From Flavobacteriales bacterium (lineage in GTDB: Bacteria; Bacteroidota; Bacteroidia; Flavobacteriales_F; PHOS-HE28), in contig JADJWA010000001.1 in the NCBI GenBank assembly GCA_016716605.1, forward strand, positions 2,773,001 to 2,837,000: DNA of 64,000 nucleotides, written 5' to 3'. Positions 51,589 to 59,964 of the stretch are shown here, one piece after another; positions within the stretch are counted from its first letter, which is position 1; every line of letters starts with the position of its first letter. The position numbers were made by a program, and so were the translations under genes. Below the pieces are notes generated by a model, which was given only the letters and a program-made list of their open reading frames with translations, made no database searches and was not told where the DNA came from.

Positions 51589-51602
51589 TCCCCCGCGCTA
51601 CA
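51589..51602 (+). repeat. attR: second copy of the 14-bp repeat
   Basis: TCCCCCGCGCTACA is identical to the last bases of tRNA-Met plus CA. Sequence upstream does not form a tRNA, so this is the displaced 3' end left by integration. A terminator begins at its last base. Confidence 0.85.
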
Positions 51603-51636
51603 AGGCCATCCCCGAAAGGCGGATGGCCTTTTGCTT
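51602..51636 (+). terminator. Rho-independent terminator, probably the original one of tRNA-Met
   Basis: AAGGCCATCC (51602-51611) and GGATGGCCTT (51621-51630) pair perfectly over ten bases around a 9-base loop, followed by TTGCTTTT. No island gene reads into it on the plus strand. Joining the tRNA to this site through the 14-bp repeat would put it directly after the tRNA. Confidence 0.85.
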
Positions 51637-51648
51637 TTCTTCGCAGGC

Positions 51649-52062
51649 ATGCGCGCGCTCCTCTACGTGCTGTTGCTCTCTTCATGCGGGGTTGGCTTCA
51701 GGCCCTCCGATGAGGCCTCGATCCGATCACTGATGGCTGAACAGGAAGCGGCCTGGGACCGTGGTGACATCCCCGGCTTCATGACGGCCTATTCCGATAG
51801 CATCTGCTTCCACAGCCCCAGGGGCAATACCTGCGGCAAGCAGCAGGTCATGGAGAACTACATGCGCTCTTACCCCACGCCGGAGCACATGGGCGATCTG
51901 CAATTCGGAATCCACGAGGTGGTGCCCGCTGGCGCGGACCATGCCTGGCTTTCGGGTACTTGGGCGCTGCACCGCCAGGCAGATACCTTGAAAGGGGCCT
52001 TCGCGCTGCTCTGGGCGAGGCAGCCGGAGGGCTGGAGGATCATCAGGGACCACACGTATTGA
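51649..52062 (+). CDS. SnoaL/DUF4440-like lipoprotein
   Basis: 137 aa from the ATG at 51649. A lipoprotein signal (YVLLLSSC) precedes an NTF2-like cone fold: IRSLMAEQEAAWDRGDIPGF in parts, SDSICFHSPRG, HAWLSGTWALHRQ, and the ending GWRIIRDHTY typical of DUF4440. Ligand or enzymatic role unknown. First chromosomal gene right of the island, three bases before the rhomboid gene. Confidence 0.82.
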   Translation: MRALLYVLLLSSCGVGFRPSDEASIRSLMAEQEAAWDRGDIPGFMTAYSDSICFHSPRGNTCGKQQVMENYMRSYPTPEHMGDLQFGIHEVVPAGADHAWLSGTWALHRQADTLKGAFALLWARQPEGWRIIRDHTY

Positions 52063-52065
52063 CCC

Positions 52066-52698
52066 ATGCTCGACGAGACCGGCGCCCCCATCACCCTACT
52101 GCTGTTAGGTGCCAGTATCGTATTGTCCTTGCTTGCCTTCGGGAACCAGAAGCTCTTCAGCGACCTGCTCTTCGAACCCTTCGTGATCAAGGCTCGCGGG
52201 CAATGGCACCGCTTCATCACGCACGCCTTCATCCACGCGAATTGGCCGCACCTGTTGGTGAACATGTTCGTGCTCTTTGGCTTCGGGCAGCATGTGGAGC
52301 AAGCGCTCTGGTTCTACGCCCCGGCCGCGCCGGCGCTCGCCTTCGCCACGCTCTACCTTGGTGGGATCCTATTCTCTTCGCTTCCCGCATACAGGCGCCA
52401 CATCCATGATCCGAACTACCGCGCTGTGGGGGCTAGCGGTGCTGTCTCAGCAGTGCTGTTCGCGTACATCTTGATGACGCCCACCAACGCCATCCGCTTC
52501 CTGTTCATTCCGGCGCCCATACCGGCTTGGGTCTTCGGTGGTCTCTACTTGGCTTACAGCTGGTACATGGACAAGCGCGGCCAGGACAACGTGGCGCACG
52601 ATGCCCACTTCTACGGCGCCGTGTTCGGCCTGGTGTTCATGATCGTTCTCGACCCGGGCATCGTGGCCGAGTTCATCACGCAGATCCTCGGCGAATGA
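52066..52698 (+). CDS. Rhomboid-family intramembrane serine protease
   Basis: 210 aa, six spans. The catalytic Ser is in VGASGAVSAV, the His in AHDAHFYGAVFG, and an HLLVNMFVLF motif earlier carries the stabilising His and Asn. Rhomboids cut single-span proteins within the membrane. The stop overlaps the start of the phosphatase gene (ATGA), so the two are coupled. Substrate unknown. Confidence 0.92.
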   Translation: MLDETGAPITLLLLGASIVLSLLAFGNQKLFSDLLFEPFVIKARGQWHRFITHAFIHANWPHLLVNMFVLFGFGQHVEQALWFYAPAAPALAFATLYLGGILFSSLPAYRRHIHDPNYRAVGASGAVSAVLFAYILMTPTNAIRFLFIPAPIPAWVFGGLYLAYSWYMDKRGQDNVAHDAHFYGAVFGLVFMIVLDPGIVAEFITQILGE

Positions 52699-53192
52699 GC
52701 TTGCGCCCCGGACTCTTCCTGGACCGCGATGGCGTGATCAACCGCGAGCGCGGGGAGCATACCTGGCGCATGGCCGATTTCGAACTGCTGCCTGGCGTGG
52801 CCGAGGCCGTGCGCTCCGCTGCAAATGCTGGTTATGCCGTGGTGGTAATCACGAACCAGAGCGGGATCGGGCTGGGATTGTATGGGCACGCCGATGTGAC
52901 TGCCCTACATGAGCGACTGGAATCCGGATTGGCCGCTTCAAGCGCGCGAATCGACTTGGTCCTTTACTGCCCGCACCACCCCTCGAAGGGCAAGTGCCTT
53001 TGTCGCAAGCCCGGGGGCCTGCTTCTGGAGCGGGCGATGGCCCGCCTTGGCATCGATCCGGCGCGTTCGGTAATGATCGGAGACCGCGAGCGCGATGTCC
53101 AGGCAGCCGGATCTGCAGGCGTACGGGGCGTGCTGGTGCCTGCCAATGGCGATCTGAGCATGACCGTGAAGCGCGAACTTCGCCCCGCATGA
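52695..53192 (+). CDS. gmhB: HAD-family D,D-heptose 1,7-bisphosphate phosphatase-like (GmhB)
   Basis: 165 aa from the ATG at 52695. HAD motifs: LFLDRDGVIN (nucleophile and acid Asp), VVITNQSGI (Thr), CRKPGGLLL (Lys) and MIGDRERDV (metal Asp). The Cys/His group CPHHPSKGKCLC is the zinc loop shared by GmhB and HisB phosphatases; length and NREREHTW-type start favour GmhB, which acts in ADP-heptose synthesis for lipopolysaccharide. Coupled by ATGA overlaps on both sides. Confidence 0.82.
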   Translation: MSLRPGLFLDRDGVINRERGEHTWRMADFELLPGVAEAVRSAANAGYAVVVITNQSGIGLGLYGHADVTALHERLESGLAASSARIDLVLYCPHHPSKGKCLCRKPGGLLLERAMARLGIDPARSVMIGDRERDVQAAGSAGVRGVLVPANGDLSMTVKRELRPA

Positions 53193-54031
53193 CCGAATGG
53201 GTGGACCATAACGGCGACCTGCACCCGGCCGATGAACCCGTGCTCCGGCTGGACAATCGCGCATTCCACTTCGGTGATGGCCTCTTCGAGAGCATCCGCG
53301 TGGTGGGGGGCATGCCTTGTTTCCTCGATGCGCATTGGGCGCGCATGAGCACCGGCGCTGACCTCCTGAGGATCACCTTGCCGCAAGGCCTCGACCGGCA
53401 GCGCTTCGGTGAGGCGGTGCAGGCCATCATCCAGAAATCGGGCATCGCAAGCGGGCGCATGCGCTTCACGCTATACCGCAGCGGCAGCGGGTATTACCGC
53501 CCGCAAACCGACCAAGGCGCCTACACCATCGAACTCAAGCCGATCGAAGAGCCGCATCACGTGCTCAACCCGAACGGACTGCTGGTTGACATCTGGCCCG
53601 AGATGCGCAAGCCGGTGAACGAGCTCTCGCGGCACAAGACGCTCAATTGCCAGTACTACATCATGGCTGCGCTATGGAGCCGGGCGCGCGGCCTCGATGA
53701 TTGCCTGCTGCAGAACGATCGCGGCAACATCATCGAGAGCAGCGCGGGCAACCTCTTCATCGTGAGCAATGGCGTGCTATACACGCCATCGCTCACAGAC
53801 GGCTGCTTGGGCGGTGTGATGCGCGCGCAGGTGATCAACCTCGCCATCGCCAATGGCATCAAGGTGTATGAGTGCTCCCTGAACCCGCAGAACCTGCTGG
53901 CGGCCGACGAGCTGTTCTTCACCAACGCGATCCAGGGCATCCGCTGGGTAGGCGGATACCGAACCAAGCGCTACACGCACAAGATGGCGGGTGCCCTCAC
54001 GGACCTGCTGGTGCAAGCCACGGCTAATTGA
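53189..54031 (+). CDS. Class IV PLP-dependent aminotransferase/lyase
   Basis: 280 aa from the ATG at 53189. DGLFESIRVVGG at the start, the PLP Lys in SRHKTLNCQYY, ESSAGNLFIV and GVMRAQV are fold-type IV features shared by branched-chain aminotransferase, D-amino-acid transaminase and aminodeoxychorismate lyase. Short length and sequence lean to the PabC-like group, but substrate cannot be fixed. Its last eight bases overlap the convergent YqgE gene. Confidence 0.85.
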   Translation: MTEWVDHNGDLHPADEPVLRLDNRAFHFGDGLFESIRVVGGMPCFLDAHWARMSTGADLLRITLPQGLDRQRFGEAVQAIIQKSGIASGRMRFTLYRSGSGYYRPQTDQGAYTIELKPIEEPHHVLNPNGLLVDIWPEMRKPVNELSRHKTLNCQYYIMAALWSRARGLDDCLLQNDRGNIIESSAGNLFIVSNGVLYTPSLTDGCLGGVMRAQVINLAIANGIKVYECSLNPQNLLAADELFFTNAIQGIRWVGGYRTKRYTHKMAGALTDLLVQATAN

Positions 54032-54608
54032 GCGAAGGATCCTCCGGGAAATTGGCCAGCGGCGCGAAGGCACGGCCCATGCCGCGCAGGGTGTTGCCCC
54101 AGAGCGCTTCCACGCGCCGGTCCATCACGCGACGGCGATCGGCCGGGGCGATCAGCCAGGAGCGGTCGCCGAGCTCTTTCTTGAGCTGATCGGGCCCCCA
54201 GCCGCTATAGCCCACGAAGAAGCGTACATGCTTGCTGAGCTTGGGGTCCGTGGCCAGCAAGGAGCGCAATTGCTCATAGTCGCCGCCCATGTGCACCCCG
54301 TCCACCACTTCGGCGCTGCCCTCAATGGCCTTGCCCAGCGTGTGCAAGTAGTAGAGCTCCCCGCTCTGCACGGGCCCACCGATGCCCACGTGTGCATTCA
54401 CGGGCGGGAAATTCTCCATGAGGTCGTTGATGGTGATGTCCATGCGACGGTTCAGCACGAAGCCGAAGGAGCCCTCCTCATTGTGGTCGCAGAGCAGCAC
54501 CACCGTGCGCCGGAAGTAGGGGTCCGGGAGGTATGGCTCGCTCACGAGAAGCCGGCCGCGCGAAGGAAGCAGGCGATTCTCCGGGTCGAAGTCGAGCAAA
54601 TGGCCCAT
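54024..54608 (-). CDS. YqgE/AlgH family protein
   Basis: 194 aa from the ATG at 54608. RGRLLVSEPYLPDPYFRRTVVLLCDHNEEGSFGFVLNR (in parts) and VGYSGWGPDQLKKEL are the YqgE signature. The family is conserved in many Gram-negatives; AlgH was linked to alginate control in Pseudomonas, but the molecular role is unclear. Divergent from the T9SS protein at 54737. Confidence 0.9.
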   Translation of the reverse strand: MGHLLDFDPENRLLPSRGRLLVSEPYLPDPYFRRTVVLLCDHNEEGSFGFVLNRRMDITINDLMENFPPVNAHVGIGGPVQSGELYYLHTLGKAIEGSAEVVDGVHMGGDYEQLRSLLATDPKLSKHVRFFVGYSGWGPDQLKKELGDRSWLIAPADRRRVMDRRVEALWGNTLRGMGRAFAPLANFPEDPSLN

Positions 54609-54736
54609 GCGGTGCGGAAGATAGCTGGGATGCGTGTCCGGCACCAAGGGCGAGCGAGCACCGGTCACCGCAGGTTGTTTGCAGGTATTTGATGGCCTTT
54701 GGAACTGGACACTGATCCATGGCCGACATTCGCGCA

Positions 54737-55834
54737 ATGAGGTGCCTGCTCTTCGCACTGTTGCTGCCTTCCCTCGCGGAGGCGCAGCTCATCACGCCAG
54801 AACTGCTCTCCGTGCTGCCCGTGCAGCTGAATGAGACCAGCGGCTTGGTGGTGATCGATGGCGCGGTGTGGACGGTGCTTGATAGCGGCAATCCGCCAGC
54901 GGTGCTGCAGGTTGATCCTTTGAACGGCACCGTCACGCGCACCGTGCAGCTCATCGGCGCGAGCAATATCGATTACGAGGACATCACGGCTGATGGCAAT
55001 TGGGTCTATGTCGGTGACTTCGGCAATAACTCGGGCTCGCGCACGGATCTGAGGATCTATCGCATCCCTCGATCGGCGCTGGAGGATGAAGGTGTGACCG
55101 CTGCGCAAGTGGATACGATCCGGTTCAGCTTTGGCGATCAGACCGACTTCACCCCAGCCTTCAACAATACCAACTTCGATTGCGAGGCCTTCATCGCCGA
55201 TGATGACAGCCTATTCCTATTCACCAAGCGATGGATTGACGAGAACACGCGGCTCTATGCGCTGCCAGCTGCGCCCGGAACGCATGTGGCCAGCGTTCAC
55301 GGCGATCACGACACCGATGGGCTGATCACGGCCGCTTCATGGGATGGCGCTGGTCGTCTTGTGCTGCTCGGGCATGAGGATGATCCAGGCCAGCCTTTCA
55401 TTATCCACTTCAATGCGGTGCAGGGCCACGATTTCTTCGGACAGCCCGGCATTCGACGCGAAGTGGACCTCTTTGACCACCAGACCGAGGGCATCGCTTG
55501 GCTCACGCCCGATGATTGGATCCTGAGCAACGAACTGGCGAACGGCTTCCCGGCGGCGCTCTGGAGCATTGATGTCATGTCAACGAGGATCGCTTCACCA
55601 TCGGGCGACCGGATACGGGCCTATCCCATTCCTGCGAGCGATCGCATCAGCTTTATCGGCCCACACGGAACCATGCGCGTGGAACTGCATGATGCGTCCG
55701 GGCGAATCGTCCTCGGCTCCCAAGAGATCATTGATGGGCAGGTGGACGTGTGCGATTTGGCTGCTGGGCGCTACGTGGCGCGCATCGCTTGCCTTGGCAG
55801 CGAGTTTCGTTTGCCCGTGGTGATCGCGCGCTGA
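54737..55834 (+). CDS. T9SS-sorted secreted protein, propeller-like
   Basis: 365 aa from the ATG at 54737, giving the signal peptide LLFALLLPSLAEAQ. Strands such as NIDYEDITADGNWVYVGDFG, FDCEAFIADDDSLFLFTKRW and GRLVLLGHEDD (short pieces) recur as in a propeller-type domain, resembling esterase-like or phytase-like beta-propellers. The last ~75 residues form a T9SS sorting domain (IRAYPIPASDRISFI to LPVVIAR). Exported and surface-bound; ligand unknown. Confidence 0.78.
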   Translation: MRCLLFALLLPSLAEAQLITPELLSVLPVQLNETSGLVVIDGAVWTVLDSGNPPAVLQVDPLNGTVTRTVQLIGASNIDYEDITADGNWVYVGDFGNNSGSRTDLRIYRIPRSALEDEGVTAAQVDTIRFSFGDQTDFTPAFNNTNFDCEAFIADDDSLFLFTKRWIDENTRLYALPAAPGTHVASVHGDHDTDGLITAASWDGAGRLVLLGHEDDPGQPFIIHFNAVQGHDFFGQPGIRREVDLFDHQTEGIAWLTPDDWILSNELANGFPAALWSIDVMSTRIASPSGDRIRAYPIPASDRISFIGPHGTMRVELHDASGRIVLGSQEIIDGQVDVCDLAAGRYVARIACLGSEFRLPVVIAR

Positions 55835-55835
55835 G

Positions 55836-56171
55836 CTATTCTGACCGAACGGGAGCATCGAGCAGCACTACATCCAGCTTGCGGTGGGTGTAGGAGCGTT
55901 GCAACGAGGCCCGTTTCTCATCGGCTTCGTCCTTGGTGCCGAAGAGCAGCACGTCGAGGTTGTCATCGGCGATGTCCTTCAACTCAGCGTACTGCTCACG
56001 GAACTGCGCTGCGAGCTTCATTTTGCTCATGGCTTCGCTGGTCTCGATCACCGGAGTGATGCAGACCGGGCTGCCGCTGCGCCAATTGCCGATGGCTAGG
56101 CTGTAGATGGTGTTCTGGGCCAAGGCGGAAAGGCCACAGAGCAGGAGTGCGAAGGAGAGGAGGTTTCTCAT
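55836..56171 (-). CDS. Small exported DUF4174-like protein
   Basis: 111 aa from the ATG at 56171, with signal peptide ending SALAQ. Mature part is a small alpha/beta domain with LDVLLFGTKDEADEKR and a final KLDVVLLD strand. It may belong to a thioredoxin-like DUF4174 group, but no Cys pair is present, so I hold this loosely. Lies between the T9SS gene (convergent) and the GH20 gene. Confidence 0.6.
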   Translation of the reverse strand: MRNLLSFALLLCGLSALAQNTIYSLAIGNWRSGSPVCITPVIETSEAMSKMKLAAQFREQYAELKDIADDNLDVLLFGTKDEADEKRASLQRSYTHRKLDVVLLDAPVRSE

Positions 56172-56197
56172 GGCGTTCTCGTTGCGCAAAGATTGTT

Positions 56198-58492
56198 CTA
56201 TCGCACCTCAATCTCATCCAGGAACATCCATGCCGGGTTGCCTGCTCCAGGGAAGCCCTCGGGGATATTGCCAGCGTGCTTCACCACGAAGCGCACGTAG
56301 CGCGCCTTGCCGCTCTTCTCGATGCCCAAGCTGTTGCGGCCCATGCCTGCGCTCACCTCAGCGGAACCGAATGCGGTGTACGTCTTCCCATCGCTGCTCA
56401 CAAGGAACTCCCCCGCCTTGGGCAGATGGATCCAGCTATGCGTCTCGTTGAGCGCTCCGATGGCGATGCGGCTGATGTCCTGCAAGCTGCCCAGATCCAC
56501 CGTTATGGTGACGCCTTCGCGCCAGCCCAGCCATTCGGTGCTCACACGCTTCTCCTGCGCGGTGATGCCATCCACCAAGGTGAAAGCGCCGCCTTCGTTG
56601 TAGCGCTCGTTGGGCGGGACGCTCAAGATGATGGGGCGGGCGGTGGCGAGGTTGAACGTGTATGTCCGTTTGGTGACGTCTCCAACAGCTTGGCCACCTC
56701 TGAAGACCGATGTGAGAAGTACTCTGCTCGAACTAAACTCGAAGGGTTGGGAATATCTGAGCTTCTTGTTCAGGGGCAACGCATCCGGATGGACCATTCC
56801 AGAGAGGGCGTCGGAGGGGTAGGGAAGGAGCATGTACTGAATGGAATCAGCCAGTGGACTGCTTAGTTCAATTTGGATTGCCCCGGATCGACTCGAATTC
56901 TTCGCCCTGACCGACACATAATACACGCTATTGGAGAAACGGACTCCTAAAGCATCGAGCCTCAGGAACTCCTTCTCCAATCGCTGGATGAAATCCGCCT
57001 CATCCCGCTTCGCCTTCGGCGTCCACAGCACTTCCGCCAATGCGAGAATGCGCGGCACGGCCATGTACTCCACATGCTCGGGTGTGAGGATGTACTCCGT
57101 CCACACGTTGCCCTGCGCGCCGAGGATGTATTTGTGCTCATCGGGCTTCAGTTCTGTGGGGATGGGCTCGTAGCTGTACACCTTCTGCAAGGTGGTGTAG
57201 CCGCCGATGGCCAACGGTTCGTTCGCGGGGTTGCCTTGGTAGTGATCGAAATAGCAATGGCTGCCGGGGCTCATGACCACATTGTGCTTCTGCTTCGCTG
57301 CTGCCACACCGCCTTCCGTTCCGCGCCAACTCATCACGGCCGCGTTCGGCGCCAGCCCGCCTTCCAGGATCTCATCCCAGCCGATGATCTTCCGGCCCTT
57401 GCTGTTCACGAACTTCTCGATGCGCTGGATGAAGTAGCTCTGCAGTTCGTGCTCGTCCTTCAAGCCGTGCGTTCTCATCCGCGACTGGCATTTTGCGCAG
57501 GTCTTCCAACGCTCTTTCGGGCATTCATCACCACCGATATGGATCAGCTCGCTGGGGAAGAGGTCCATCACTTCGGTGAGCACATCTTCCAGCACGGTGA
57601 ACACGCTGTCGTTGCCCGCGCAGAACATATCGTCGAAGACGCCCCAGCCCTTCTGCACTTCGTAAGGTCCGCCCGTGCAGCCCAGTTGCGGGTAACTCGC
57701 CAGCGCGGCCAAGGCATGCCCCGGCATCTCGATCTCCGGCACCACGGTGATGTGCCGCGCTGCCGCGTAGGCCACCACATCGCGGATCTGCTCCTGCGTG
57801 TAGAAGCCACCGTAGGGAATGCTGTCGTATTCGCGCCGACTGTACGGTCCCACCTGGGATCCGCTGCGCCAAGCGCCCACTTCGGTGAGCTTCGGGTACT
57901 TCTTGATCTCGATCCGCCAGCCTTGGTCCTCCGTGAGGTGCCAGTGGAAACGATTCATCTTGTAGCGTGCCAGCAGGTCGATGTACTTCTTGGTGAATTC
58001 CACGCTCCAGAAGTGGCGGCAGGCATCGAGGTGCATGCCCCGCCATGGGAAGCGCGGCCAATCGGTGATGATGAGGCAAGGGAGGTTGCCGGTTCCGCGG
58101 CCCTGCTCCAGCAATTGGATCAGCGTCCGGCTTGCCCGGAAGAGGCCTTCCTCCGACGTTGCTATGACCGAGATTCCATCCGGTGCGACGTGTATGCTGT
58201 GCCATTCATCCGGCAGAATGGTATCCGGTTGGATGCGATTGAATTGGATCCGGAGCGGCAGAACGCAATCCTTGGTCTTCGGTAGCTGCAGCGGAGCCAG
58301 TTCCGCTTGAAGCAGATCGAATAATCCCTTGGAGGTAGATTCGCTCACCTCAACCTGCCACGGGCAGCCCAAATCCAGCGTGCCGGGCTCCATCCGCAAT
58401 TCCACGGGTTTCGGAATGAGGTTCGGCTCGGTCGGAGCTTGTGCCAAGGCGCTGGACGCCAATAGGAATAGCAAGGCTGGGGTGATGCGCAT
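56198..58492 (-). CDS. Beta-N-acetylhexosaminidase, glycoside hydrolase family 20
   Basis: 764 aa from the ATG at 58492 (signal peptide LLFLLASSALAQ). A GH20 N-terminal domain leads into the TIM barrel (WRGMHLDACRHFW, NRFHWHLTEDQGWR, VVPEIEMPGHA). The catalytic pair is in IHIGGDECPKERW (Asp-Glu, about residues 319-320). The last ~150 residues look like a carbohydrate-binding F5/8-type domain (EWLGWREGVTITVDLG in parts). It removes terminal GlcNAc or GalNAc from chitin fragments or glycans in the periplasm or outside. Confidence 0.94.
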   Translation of the reverse strand: MRITPALLFLLASSALAQAPTEPNLIPKPVELRMEPGTLDLGCPWQVEVSESTSKGLFDLLQAELAPLQLPKTKDCVLPLRIQFNRIQPDTILPDEWHSIHVAPDGISVIATSEEGLFRASRTLIQLLEQGRGTGNLPCLIITDWPRFPWRGMHLDACRHFWSVEFTKKYIDLLARYKMNRFHWHLTEDQGWRIEIKKYPKLTEVGAWRSGSQVGPYSRREYDSIPYGGFYTQEQIRDVVAYAAARHITVVPEIEMPGHALAALASYPQLGCTGGPYEVQKGWGVFDDMFCAGNDSVFTVLEDVLTEVMDLFPSELIHIGGDECPKERWKTCAKCQSRMRTHGLKDEHELQSYFIQRIEKFVNSKGRKIIGWDEILEGGLAPNAAVMSWRGTEGGVAAAKQKHNVVMSPGSHCYFDHYQGNPANEPLAIGGYTTLQKVYSYEPIPTELKPDEHKYILGAQGNVWTEYILTPEHVEYMAVPRILALAEVLWTPKAKRDEADFIQRLEKEFLRLDALGVRFSNSVYYVSVRAKNSSRSGAIQIELSSPLADSIQYMLLPYPSDALSGMVHPDALPLNKKLRYSQPFEFSSSRVLLTSVFRGGQAVGDVTKRTYTFNLATARPIILSVPPNERYNEGGAFTLVDGITAQEKRVSTEWLGWREGVTITVDLGSLQDISRIAIGALNETHSWIHLPKAGEFLVSSDGKTYTAFGSAEVSAGMGRNSLGIEKSGKARYVRFVVKHAGNIPEGFPGAGNPAWMFLDEIEVR

Positions 58493-58579
58493 CGGGCTAA
58501 AGGTCGTGCCGGCGCGTGCTTCGGGGGACCTCCTTGGCACAAGGCCGGAGCCTTGATGTGCTCTTCGCCCGGAAAAGCC

Positions 58580-58587
58580 CATATTTG
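58580..58587 (+). promoter_or_regulatory. Possible -7 box for rpsP
   Basis: CATATTTG matches TAnnTTTG except for the first base and lies 37 bases before the start at 58625. Similar in context to the box before tRNA-Met. No -33 TTG is assigned. Confidence 0.35.
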
Positions 58588-58624
58588 CGCCCCCAATTCC
58601 GGGGACCTAAACACAAACCGCGAC

Positions 58625-59194
58625 ATGCCAACTCGCATCCGCCTTCAGAGAAAAGGCAAGAAAGGCCGGCCCTACTACCATTTGGTGGTGGCCGATTCCC
58701 GCGCTCCGCGCGACGGGAAGTACATCGAACGGATCGGTGCCTATGATCCCAACCAGAATCCCGCATTCATCGAGATCAATCGCGATAAGGCGCTTGACTG
58801 GCTGGAGAAGGGCGCGCAACCCAGCGATACCTGCCGTGCGATCCTGAGCTATACGGGAATCGTTTACCGCAACCATCTCAATGGCGGGGTGAAGAAGGGC
58901 GCGTTCACGCAAGAAGAGGCCGACCGCCGTTTCGATGCGTGGATGAATGAGAAGAACGCCAAGATCGAGAGCAAGCGCACCAAGCTCGCCGATGGCGCCG
59001 ACAAGGCCGCCAAGGACCGCGTGGCCGCAGAACTGAAGAAGGCCGAGGAGATGGCCGCGAAGCTCAGCGCCAAGCTGGCTGCTTCCGCCGCTGCTGAGGT
59101 TGCCGCTCCTGCTGCCGAGGAAGCTCCCGCCGAAACGGCTGCTGACGCGCCCGCCGAGGCCGCTGCAGAAGGCGATGCCCCTGCCGCCGAGTAA
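58625..59194 (+). CDS. rpsP: 30S ribosomal protein S16 with long Ala/Glu tail
   Basis: 189 aa from the ATG at 58625. The first ~80 residues are bS16: MPTRIRLQRKGKKGRPYYHL, DSRAPRDGKYIERIGAYDP and DKALDWLEKGAQPSDT. A typical bS16 is 80-90 aa. Here residues ~95-189 add a charged helix (WMNEKNAKIESKRTKLADG in part) and an Ala-Glu-Pro run (AEEAPAETAADAPAEAAAEG in part). Long S16 tails occur in Bacteroidota. It is apparently monocistronic, with its own promoter-like box and a terminator. Confidence 0.95.
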   Translation: MPTRIRLQRKGKKGRPYYHLVVADSRAPRDGKYIERIGAYDPNQNPAFIEINRDKALDWLEKGAQPSDTCRAILSYTGIVYRNHLNGGVKKGAFTQEEADRRFDAWMNEKNAKIESKRTKLADGADKAAKDRVAAELKKAEEMAAKLSAKLAASAAAEVAAPAAEEAPAETAADAPAEAAAEGDAPAAE

Positions 59195-59218
59195 TCAAGC
59201 ACGCTATTTATCAGAAGC

Positions 59219-59245
59219 CTCCCGATCCGTCGGGGGGCTTCTTTA
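59219..59245 (+). terminator. Terminator of rpsP, shared with the convergent gene
   Basis: GCCTCCCGA and TCGGGGGGC pair around CCG with one T-G pair inside, followed by TTCTTTATTT. The T-rich end covers the stop codon of the minus-strand gene, so the hairpin may serve both directions. Confidence 0.75.
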
Positions 59246-59773
59246 TTTCCTCCCCTTCGGTTTCGAAGGCTCCGGCCCTTTGCCCACCTGGAAATGGCCG
59301 GTCTCGAATCGCCGCAGCAGCTCAGCGATCCGCTTGGCACGTGTGGGCTCGGTCTTGGCGCTGCCCACCCAGTAGCACATGCTGCGCTTCATGCCGGGCG
59401 TGAGCTTGTCCCAAGCCGCCTTCATCTCCGGGATGAAATCGAGTGTTTCCGCCAGTTCAGCCGGGATGCTGATGCGGTCAGGCTCGGGGTCCAGCCACAA
59501 TTCCATTTTCACCGGTTCGCCAGGCCGTTTGATCCCGGCTTGCCGGCGCAGGTCTCCGCCGAGCACAATGATGTGGTAGCCGCTCTTCGTGGGCATCAGG
59601 GCGCGGTCCGCGGCCACACCATTGACCAGGCAGTTTACACGTACCTCGCCGCGCTTGCCGAAAAGCTCCTTCACATCGTGCGGGAACTCCACGTAGCTCC
59701 ACGCGAACCGGCCCGTCATGCGCTCCAGCGGGGCCGTGAACTGGAAGACCGGAGGACTCTTCTTCGCTGTCAT
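59243..59773 (-). CDS. DUF1905 plus YdeI/OmdA-like protein
   Basis: 176 aa from the ATG at 59773. Residues 1-95 fit DUF1905 (FTAPLERMTGRFAWSYVEFP in parts, GEVRVNCLVNGV, GYHIIVLGGDLRRQAG). The remainder has the OmdA repeat: PELAETLDFIPEMKAAWDKL-like helices and YWVGSAKTEPTRAKRIAELL. Members are known as bacteriocin-protection YdeI/OmpD-associated proteins in other bacteria. Function in this organism is unknown. Convergent with rpsP. Confidence 0.85.
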   Translation of the reverse strand: MTAKKSPPVFQFTAPLERMTGRFAWSYVEFPHDVKELFGKRGEVRVNCLVNGVAADRALMPTKSGYHIIVLGGDLRRQAGIKRPGEPVKMELWLDPEPDRISIPAELAETLDFIPEMKAAWDKLTPGMKRSMCYWVGSAKTEPTRAKRIAELLRRFETGHFQVGKGPEPSKPKGRK

Positions 59774-59964
59774 GGTGGCTGGTGCAAGTGTAGCTTTTGG
59801 TATAGCGCTGCGCGGTGCAGGGAATAGGGTTCTCGCGGGCCGCTGTTCGGCGCACCGACGGCCTGACCGACAGGTTCGCGTTGACAAGGCTTCGGCCCCG
59901 GCACGGGATCGGGTAGGCCGCGCGCGATCTTCGCGCACTCCTAAGACGGCTAAATCCAGGAACC

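Larger units (their letters stand above)
12864..51602. mobile_element. Genomic island integrated in tRNA-Met, ~38.7 kb
   Basis: The element is bounded by identical 14-bp repeats. The left copy is the 3' end of tRNA-Met; the right copy is followed at once by a perfect terminator hairpin that would suit the original tRNA gene. A tyrosine recombinase gene lies just inside the right repeat and reads inward. Contents are typical cargo: copper handling, metal efflux, a CBASS defence operon, other nucleases. Genes on both outer sides are envelope and housekeeping functions. No type IV secretion genes are seen, so it is either a mobilisable element or a genomic island without its own transfer machinery. 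Confidence 0.85.

Noticed and set aside
12864..51602. Self-transmissible conjugative element
   Set aside because: No type IV secretion, coupling-protein or clear relaxase gene is present; only one weak HUH-like candidate supports mobilisation.
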